Source: Neolewinella sp036735605 (GTDB lineage Bacteria; Bacteroidota; Bacteroidia; Chitinophagales; Saprospiraceae). Taken from it: a DNA stretch of 64,000 bases. Below, in pieces: positions 54,499 to 62,500 of this stretch. The notes below the pieces were generated by a model that searched no databases, had not been told where the DNA came from, and saw only the letters and a list, made by a program, of their open reading frames with translations. The position numbers were made by a program, and so were the translations under genes. The stretch covers positions 9,116 to 73,115 of the forward strand of contig DAINNZ010000002.1 in the NCBI GenBank assembly GCA_036735605.1, read 5' to 3'. Each line of letters starts with the position of its first letter. The stretch's first letter is position 1.

Positions 54499-54625
54499 AC
54501 ACTAAACTTTTACTTCACGCTCGGCTGGAGCAATCAAATACAGTAGCCCAACAGCCCAGTAAAAGGCTAGTTGCACGCAAATAGCTAGAAAAAATGCTTT
54601 TTTCCGATGCCTTAGCCTAAAAAGC

Positions 54626-55564
54626 CTACTGCTTATCTACGAATAGCTCCGAAATAGATTCGTTACGATACGCCTTATCAATCGCTTTGGCGAACAAGGC
54701 GGAGGTGGGTAATACCTTGATTTTTGGAGAAGTCTGGCTTAGAGGAATGGTGTCGCACACAATTAATTCCGTGAGCACCGATTGATTCACCGTATCGTAG
54801 GCTCCCCCACTCAAGACAGGGTGCGTTGCGATCGCTCTTACGCTTCTAGCACCTTTTTCTAGGATCAACTGCGCTGCTCGGCAAAGTGTGCCAGCGGTAT
54901 CTACGAGGTCGTCAACTAGAATAACGTCTGCATCCGTAACCTCCCCGATGAGGGTCATGCCTGCAATTTCGTTGGCGTGCTTACGGAATTTATCACAAAT
55001 TACTAGTGGCCGATTGAAGTGAGCAGCATAGTCTCTGGCGCGTTTCACACTTCCCATATCCGGGCTAGCGAAGGTCACATTGCTCATATCCTCTTGTTCA
55101 AAATAGGGGATATAGATAGCCTTTGATTGTAAGTGATCCACGGGCACTTCAAAGAAGCCCTGTATTTGATCGGCGTGTAAATCCATCGTCATGATCCGAT
55201 CGATGCCGGCAGCTTCTAGTAAGTTAGCAATTAGTTTAGCGCTGATAGGCACTCTTGGACGGTCTTTGCGGTCTTGGCGCGCATAGCCGAAGTAAGGCAT
55301 CACAGCGCAGATGTAACCAGCGGAGGCTCGGCGAGCAGCATCTATGGTGAGCAGCAGCTCCATGAGGTTGTCATTGGGCTGGTAAGTAGAACCGATCAAG
55401 AAGACATAGCTTCCACGCACCGATTGCATAATGATGGGCTGCATTTCCCCGTCACTAAACCGCTTGATTTGAAGCTGGCCAAGAGCCTTATCAAAGCATT
55501 TGGCAATTTCTAGCCCCGCATTGTGGCTGTTGGTGATAGCAATGAGATTGAACTCAGTGCTCAT
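54626..55564 (-). CDS. prs: Ribose-phosphate pyrophosphokinase
   Basis: A 312-residue enzyme that makes PRPP from ribose 5-phosphate and ATP, feeding nucleotide, His and Trp synthesis. Motifs: FSDGEMQPII (N-terminal), CAVMPYFGYARQDRKDRPR (ATP-binding loop), MTMDLHADQIQGFFEVPVDH, and the PRPP-binding DVILVDDLVDTAGT. The start at MSTEFNLIAITNS is chosen because it aligns with other family members; a start 9 codons further up is possible. A TATCTTTA box on the minus strand (55619-55626) may be its promoter. Confidence 0.96.
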   Translation of the reverse strand: MSTEFNLIAITNSHNAGLEIAKCFDKALGQLQIKRFSDGEMQPIIMQSVRGSYVFLIGSTYQPNDNLMELLLTIDAARRASAGYICAVMPYFGYARQDRKDRPRVPISAKLIANLLEAAGIDRIMTMDLHADQIQGFFEVPVDHLQSKAIYIPYFEQEDMSNVTFASPDMGSVKRARDYAAHFNRPLVICDKFRKHANEIAGMTLIGEVTDADVILVDDLVDTAGTLCRAAQLILEKGARSVRAIATHPVLSGGAYDTVNQSVLTELIVCDTIPLSQTSPKIKVLPTSALFAKAIDKAYRNESISELFVDKQ

Positions 55565-55633
55565 TGGCGTGGGTCGTAGCTTGGCAATCATAGCAAGGTG
55601 GTGGTTGGTTTAGCACCGTAAAGATAGCACCTC

Positions 55634-56437
55634 TTAACTAAAATGGCGCAACATCCTGATCTCTTCTTCTGATAAAAATCGGTAAAATCCACGCGGCAGA
55701 TGTTTTTTGGTCAGCCCTGCTAGATAGGTTCGGTCTAGCTTTTCAACCGTATAGCCCAAATGCTCGAACATGCGCCGTACGATGCGGTTGCGCCCGATAT
55801 GTATTTCTAACGAAATGGTCAGGGGATCTTCTGGCTTAGCATAGTTAGCCCAATCTACCTTTACTGGGCCATCATCGAGGGTGAGGCCTGCGCGGAGTTT
55901 TTCCATGTCTTGCTGGGCAAAAGGCCGATCGAGGGTGGCTTCATACACCTTCGCTACGCGGTGCTTTGGATGGGTAAGGCGCTTGGCCGTGTCGCCATCG
56001 TTGGTAATAAGCAGTAGGCCGGTGGTATCTCGATCTAAACGACCTACGGGAAATAGTCGTAGCTGATTGAGCAAGGAGTCGTCTAGCAGCGAGATCACAT
56101 CATCGCGGCCGCGCTCATCCTTAGTGGTCGTGATCACATTGCGGGGCTTATTGAGCAGCAGATACACCAGCAGCTTGCTAGGGCTCACCACTTGGCCTTC
56201 ATAGGTAACCACATCGCCTTGCGCTATTTGGTAGGCGGGATTTATTTCCAACTGGCCATTTACAGTTACTTTGCCCGCCTTCACATAATCAGCCGCATTC
56301 CTTCGGCTGCCGATTCCGCTATGTGCTAGGTATTTATTGAGCCGCATACCTACTATTTCACTCATCTCCCGCCCAAGACCGGGATGAGCTGCTGCGTTTC
56401 GTGCTTGCGAACGTTGGAACCTACGAGGTACTTTCAT
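55634..56437 (-). CDS. 23S rRNA pseudouridine synthase, RluB family
   Basis: A 267-residue enzyme that converts uridine to pseudouridine in 23S rRNA. A short basic N-terminus, S4 RNA-binding domain (MRLNKYLAHSGIGSRRNAAD), then the catalytic core with GRLDRDTTGLLLITNDG (catalytic Asp in the RLD motif) and MFEHLGYTVEKLDRTYLAGL. The frame is open to 56551, but that extension is a dispersed repeat pair, so the start at 56437 is preferred; a start at 56365 is also possible. Position in the RluB rather than RluE/F group is likely but not certain. Confidence 0.92.
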   Translation of the reverse strand: MKVPRRFQRSQARNAAAHPGLGREMSEIVGMRLNKYLAHSGIGSRRNAADYVKAGKVTVNGQLEINPAYQIAQGDVVTYEGQVVSPSKLLVYLLLNKPRNVITTTKDERGRDDVISLLDDSLLNQLRLFPVGRLDRDTTGLLLITNDGDTAKRLTHPKHRVAKVYEATLDRPFAQQDMEKLRAGLTLDDGPVKVDWANYAKPEDPLTISLEIHIGRNRIVRRMFEHLGYTVEKLDRTYLAGLTKKHLPRGFYRFLSEEEIRMLRHFS

Positions 56438-56461
56438 GCCATATTTTTTTTGCCCGTATGG

Positions 56462-56549
56462 GCAGGGGCAAGCGTAGCCTTGTAGCGCAAATGTTGTAGT
56501 AACACTTGCGCTACATGAATGGCTTACCCCTGCGAGCGAAGCGGTAGCC
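56462..56549. repeat. Inverted pair of the CAGGGGCAAG repeat
   Basis: A plus-strand copy (GGCAGGGGCAAGCG then TTGTAGCGCAAATGTT) faces a minus-strand copy (56501-56549, with the CGCTTCGCTCGC head). GTAGCGCAA and TTGCGCTAC pair with the flanking TGTT/AACA, so the two cores form one large hairpin upstream of the rluB gene. Confidence 0.85.
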
Positions 56550-56578
56550 AAACAAAAAATAGGCTGGCCACCCCTTGG

Positions 56579-59500
56579 TTAATTCAACTGAAAACGTACC
56601 ACAACCCCCCCATTGGAAGTAGTTTGTGGGAAGCCTAGTGAGTTGTAAGGAGTTGATTTTCGGTAATCAAAAAAGGCTCGTAGCGATAGCTGCGAATTGA
56701 TCTGGTACTCGGCAGAGGGCGAGAAGGTGAGCTGCCGCGTACCTTCCGTAGCTTCGCGAATACCTTGGTCGGGCTTGCTAGCGTAGGTGACGTTGTCGCG
56801 CAGGCTGATATTGAACTGTATGTCCAAATCTTGCACGGCTAAACGGCCTCCTGTGCGGCTTCGGCCAGTATTGTTGCCCGAAAGGGCAGGGGCACCTTCT
56901 AAGGCTGGGCCGCCGCTCGGTTTGCGTTTCTTCTTGGTATTACCCGTGAGGAAGCCGATTTCCACGCCTGATAGCACTAAGCCGAAGCCACCTACTACTT
57001 CCTTGTTGGTGTTTTCCGAAAGTAGTTTATTGATGATGTTCAGGCTTCGCTGCGCACTTTGGGCATAGGTGAAGTTAAAACTAAAACCGTTGGTTAGCTC
57101 GGCCTCAATCCCAATCAGTGGTGCAAAGCCTTTTTGCTCGCTGAGGTTAGGAATTTCTATGCGCGGGAAGTAGTTGAAGCTCACCGTATCATAACCGCCT
57201 GCCAAATCGGGGAAGTTGGCTTGATTTTCCAAAGCATGCAAGTAGTCTAAACTCGTACCAAAGCTATTGATACTAAAGGTAGATTGGAAGCCGTGGGTGA
57301 TATTGACCCTTCGGAAGATTTCGCCTAGTTTGCCTACCTTGTTGAGGCCATTGTAGGTTAAGCGCCAGTTAGGGCTAGGGCGCAGCTTGAAGGGATCGAG
57401 GGTGGAAGTGTTGGCATCCTCGCCCCTATATGCTGCTAGGAAAGCAGGGAGCAGCACCTCTTGCTGGCCAGGGCCATAACCGTAGGCATAGCCCCTAGCC
57501 GCCAAATCACGATCTTCATGCGGACGGCCATCGCCTAGGCGGCGACTGATGATAACCCGGTTATCTTCAAATTGAGCAAATAGCCTTGCAAGCGAGGCGG
57601 TATCACTTTCGAACAAGCTACTAAGGCCGCCATAGGTCATGGTTAGTGCCCCGTTATAAGTAGGTACTGCGTGCTGGAAATCGGGTTGATAACCGGGAGG
57701 TAGTGGGTCTTCGGGCTTATCCAAAACCTTGTAAGTTTGGGTGTAATTTTCCGAGAACGTCCGGTTGATAGTAAGCTCAATACGGAAATCGCGGAAGGGC
57801 TCCACCGTCATGGTTCCGTCCCATGTTTGAGCATAGGATTGAATAACGTTGTTGTTGAGGAAGGGCGAGGTGACGAGGAAGCCTTCGTTTTGCGCCAGCC
57901 AGTCTCTAGCAACGGGATTGCCTGCATTAGCCGCAGCGCGATCGTCGTCGCTCAACTGTCGGATGGTGGGCTGAGCCCCGAGAACGAAACCAAGGCCTGG
58001 GTCTGACCAACCGTTGGCTAAGCCCATTAGCTCAGTAGTAGGCGCAAAGCCGGGCACCGTAGTACCTAGATTTTCGTTGTACGTTAGCCTAGCTCTTCTA
58101 GCCGCCAGCAACGGCCGCACAATAGCTCGCATGGCTTTTGAAGGGCCTTCGTCTTTTTTCTTTTTTTCGCCTTCCGTTGCTTCCTTTCCGGGTGTTCTGT
58201 CCGTGTCGGAAGGGCGAGCCGTTGCAGCTCGGGTAGCAGGAGCCCGTTGTGGCCGGTTGATTTTGCGCAAGAAACCAAACTGATCGTAGAACTTCTCGAA
58301 GTTAATATCTGCGGAAAGCTGCCGTGTTTGGTTGTTCTGAATCACATTGCCTAAAAATTCGGCATTGAGGGGTGCTGCAGTCCAATTATATCCACCCTGA
58401 TAGTTGGCCGTGATGTCTAAAAAGTCCATAAACGGTAAGAACCGAATGGGCAGTTTGTAGCTAGCATTAAAGGCGTGTTGGTAGTGCTTTGGTCGGCCAA
58501 AATTGCGCAGGTTCGTCCAGATAGAGTCTCTACGATAGCGATCCACATCCATGATGTTTTGATCGGCCTGTATGCGTGCCTCGTCTGGTTCATCGATGGT
58601 AGCGTTCATTTGAGCGTTGTAGTTGATGCGCAGGTTGCGCGTCAGATTCCACTGCATATCATAGTTTCGCTGCCAGATGAAACGCTTATTGAAGTAGCGA
58701 TTGAAGCGCGGATCTACCTCTGCAAAGCGGTAGTTTGTTTCCGAAAAACTACGATTGATCTGGTTAGTCACCGAGAAGGTGTTCGGCAGCGGATTGAGGT
58801 TGAACTCACTAAGTAACTTTAAATACTTGCCTTTGATGCCTTTAAAAGGCTCAATAGAGCCGCCTCTTCCTCGGTTGTAGGTATAATCTAATGAGGCATT
58901 GGTCTCGCGAATTTGCTCCTGCTCGATGAAGGGGTCGCTGCGCTCTGTTTTCGTGACGCCATAGCCCGCGGTAAAATTGCTAATATCCCAAGGTTTAGGC
59001 GCTCCTCCACCCCGCTGTGGTGTAATTCCCACATTGGCTAAATTAACAGCTGTTATAGTAAGTATTTCTTGAGCCTGCTGGCGAATGGAATCTCTGTCGG
59101 CACCATCTTGTATCCGATCGAGTTTATCCGCCAACTTGATGTCGTAGTCGTAAGGATCATATTCGGGCGTATTGATGCTGCTACTGCGCTGTAGGTAAAG
59201 CGGCAAGCGTAGGCCCCAGGAGGTCGGTAAGAATTTATCTAAGGATAATTGGGTAGCCAGATCGTAACCTGTTATTTTTTCTCGGTTTCTCTCCGTAACG
59301 GAATTATCTAGTGCCCCAAAACCAATGCTGCTGTAATTAACGGCAGCCGTAAAACTTCCTAGGTCGGCTAATTGTATATCGGCTCGCGCAAGGGCAGCTA
59401 CCCCACCGCGCTCATCGAGGCCTTCCAAACGTAGCTCATTGATCCATATTTCGGCCGACTTGGCGTTGACATCGAAATTGTTCCGATTTTTGACCCCAAT

Positions 59501-62500
59501 CATAAATACCTTAACGAAACCGAGGTTGGGGTTTCCTTTGATGCGGATGGTGTGCTGAACGGTATCGCCTCTACCTTCCGGCATATAAGATTGAATGTAT
59601 TCTCGCGTGATGGGCAAGCCTAGATCGTTGCGCTCCTGTTTGATATCGCGCAGCAAAACGAGAGGTAAATCGAGTTCGTTTTCGCTACGCCAAACCTCTT
59701 CTTTGTACTGGCGGGTATTAGGGTTTATACCCATTACAGCCGAACTATCGGAGAGCGTGAGCGGAATTTCATACTCATAATAGTTGCTCTCGAAGTCGGA
59801 GCCAAAGCGAACGAAAACGCTCAGTTCATTATCCTCGGGTCTTTCCATCGGATCGGCTCCTCTTGCTTCAGCATGTACGAACATTTTGAGCCGCTCGTAG
59901 AGACGCAGGTCGGTATCCGTATAACGGAAAACAGCTCGCCGATCGGATGGATAGAGCCGATCGACGCGCAGAGCCAGCGACTGTTCGTTCTGTAGAGCCG
60001 TAACGATGCCTAAAGCGCGCTCCTGCTGTATGCCCAAGGGAAGGGTATAACCAAAGGGCTGGCGGCGGCTATTTTCTTCATAGTTGACGGCATCGACATT
60101 AAAATCGGTATCATTCGTTCCACCCACTTGTGGTGGGGTATCTTCGTCTTGAAACTCGCGGGTGTAACGGCGCCAGCTATTTCGAACGAGCTCCAATTGC
60201 CCGAAACGCAAGGTGGTTTCTGTTTCAAAGCCCCGCATATACATGCGCATAAACCGAATAGAACGGAAGTCTTGAATACCGCCCACGGCCACCTTATCCG
60301 GTGTGTTGATCGGAATACGGAAGCGATACCAAACGCGGCGGGTGCCGGGGTCTTCTAACCGGTCGGTGATAAAGGGGGTGCGTTCACGGTCGAACTCACG
60401 TGGATTCGCCACATCTCGTACGAAGGGTATTTCATATTGGAAATACGACTCGGATTCATTCAGGGTATTGTCGTTATTGATGTCTTCGCTATCAGGCAAG
60501 TTGGTATTCGACTGGCGGAAAGCTTGACCTGTGTTGCTAGCACTATTGCCCTGTGTTTTGTTGAAGTCTTTGTAGCGTGTGATAGCACTTCGCCCCTCGA
60601 AGACATCATCGTTGAAGAAGCGGAAGTTGTCATTCGCCGGATCCTGAGCCACGATGGCAGCAACGTTCGCATTCGCTGCTGTGAGCGCGGCCAAGTAATC
60701 CGAAAACTGCTCGGCCTCCATTTCGTCATCCAAGCCATCTAATCCTACGTCTTGCGCCGCTTGTGTGTCGGGGTCGTTATCGAAACCTCGATTGATTTGT
60801 TGAGCTACGGGTACTCTTGCCCAAGCTGTTCTATTCACAGGACGCCTAGGGTTAGCCGGGCCGGGCAATCCGTTTTCAAAGCCTAGGCGGCTATCTTTGA
60901 GCACATCTTCACTCACGTTACCGAGGTTAATGTAGAGGGTTCCTTGCTTGCGATCCCCGTCTTCAGCTGGCACTGCGCCATTTAAAGAATCGAGGAAGGG
61001 GCTTAGCATCCAGAATTCTACAAATTCGATATTGGCCGACTGAAAGTCGTTGGTGGTCATCTCACGCATGATGCCACCCCAACGGGTAGCGGGATCGATA
61101 AGTTTTACGGGAGACAAGGGATCATTTTCTAGCGTTACCCCTGCGGATACACCTGGAATGCCGTTGGGCAAATCGAAATTATAGGTTCCGCGCTCCCTAG
61201 GGTTAAAGCTTATATCGAAGGTAAAAAACTGCTGCTGTATCGCTCTGATGGCAGGCAGGTCTCTGTTGGGGAATATCTCCGTCTGTGGCACTCGACTGGT
61301 GTAGATATTACCGCCCGTGTTAATACCCCCTTGATCGATCCGATACCAACTCATATTCGCTCTGTTGGCTCCACTAGCCAGCCCTTCCAAACGTGCCTCG
61401 GGAAAGAGGGGGTTGTTGTTAAAGCCATCATTTTGTGGAATAGAAGCCGTAAACCAGCGCTGCACAGGCACCGTTAAGTCAATGGGAGCCGCGCTACCCT
61501 CAAAGTCGTCGATATAAACTACTCCACCTTTTTCTTTACGGTCGGCATTCACGTTAATAGCACGACTATGACCCGGTTTCAACACGGCCGTTTCGGCCAT
61601 AAAGCTAATATTAGAAGGCGTGGAAGTGCTGTAAAGGGGAAGTTTATCGAGTGTTTTCGTTAGCCAGTTCGACTCGGTGTTGAAGGTCAAATCAAAACCA
61701 TAGATGGTGTTATTAATCGGATCTTCACCAACATTCACCTTAGGTGTGAAGGGCCGCTCGAAAAGCTTCATCCAAGTAGCCCCCAGGCTGAGCTTATCGC
61801 TCAGTTCATAGTCGGCGCGCAGCCCGAGCATGGTTTTGGATTGTAGGCTAAAGATGGTATTGTCTTCGAAAGACACATTGATCGGCACGCCAGAGCTCAA
61901 AATAGCGTCGTTGAGGATGCGAACGCGGCCTGTATTGTAATCTACGGTAAAGTCTCTGCCCTCTTGTAGTAAAGCACCACCTGCCGTTACGCGCACCGAG
62001 TTGGGCGGAATATTGAAAGCCCCTAGAGAAATTTCAGATTGCACCGACGACTTGTAGGTGCCTCGTATAGCAAAGCGGTTATTCTCAGGGAATTCCTGTG
62101 CGCGGAAGAGCGTGGAATCATAGAGCTGCGGATACGTGTAAAGATTCACGAGCGCAGGGTCATTGCCTAGCCTGCGCGCTAGATCGTCGCCAAAAGGCTC
62201 TAAGACCGGGAAGTAAATCCTGCCCGTAGTCGGGTTGATGGTGATACCTGGTACGAAGTCGAAGATACCATCGGGCTGCGGATCATTTTGGGTATTGAGC
62301 CTATCCAAATTAAAGACCCGAATCAATGGCTGGCCTGCTAGCGGCCCTGTTGGTAAGAAGCGTTTGAAACCACCACCGGGGTCTTCATAGAGGATATCGA
62401 GGCGAAAATCTGCTTGATTTACCTGATAAGCACCTAACGAGTACACATTTTTCATCATCAAATCCCAGCCGGGCTCGCCTACGCGCTGGCTAGAGGATTT

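Noticed and set aside
54505..54636. Small hydrophobic frame on the minus strand between prs and the HMG-CoA synthase gene (ends EREVKV)
   Set aside because: It contains a membrane-like stretch but has no ATG, GTG or TTG at a sensible place, and its upstream part overlaps the end of prs in another frame.
56438..56551. N-terminal extension of the RluB-type gene (residues before MKVPRRF)
   Set aside because: The sequence is the inverted repeat pair; the peptide is Cys/Ser-rich and unlike the family N-terminus.
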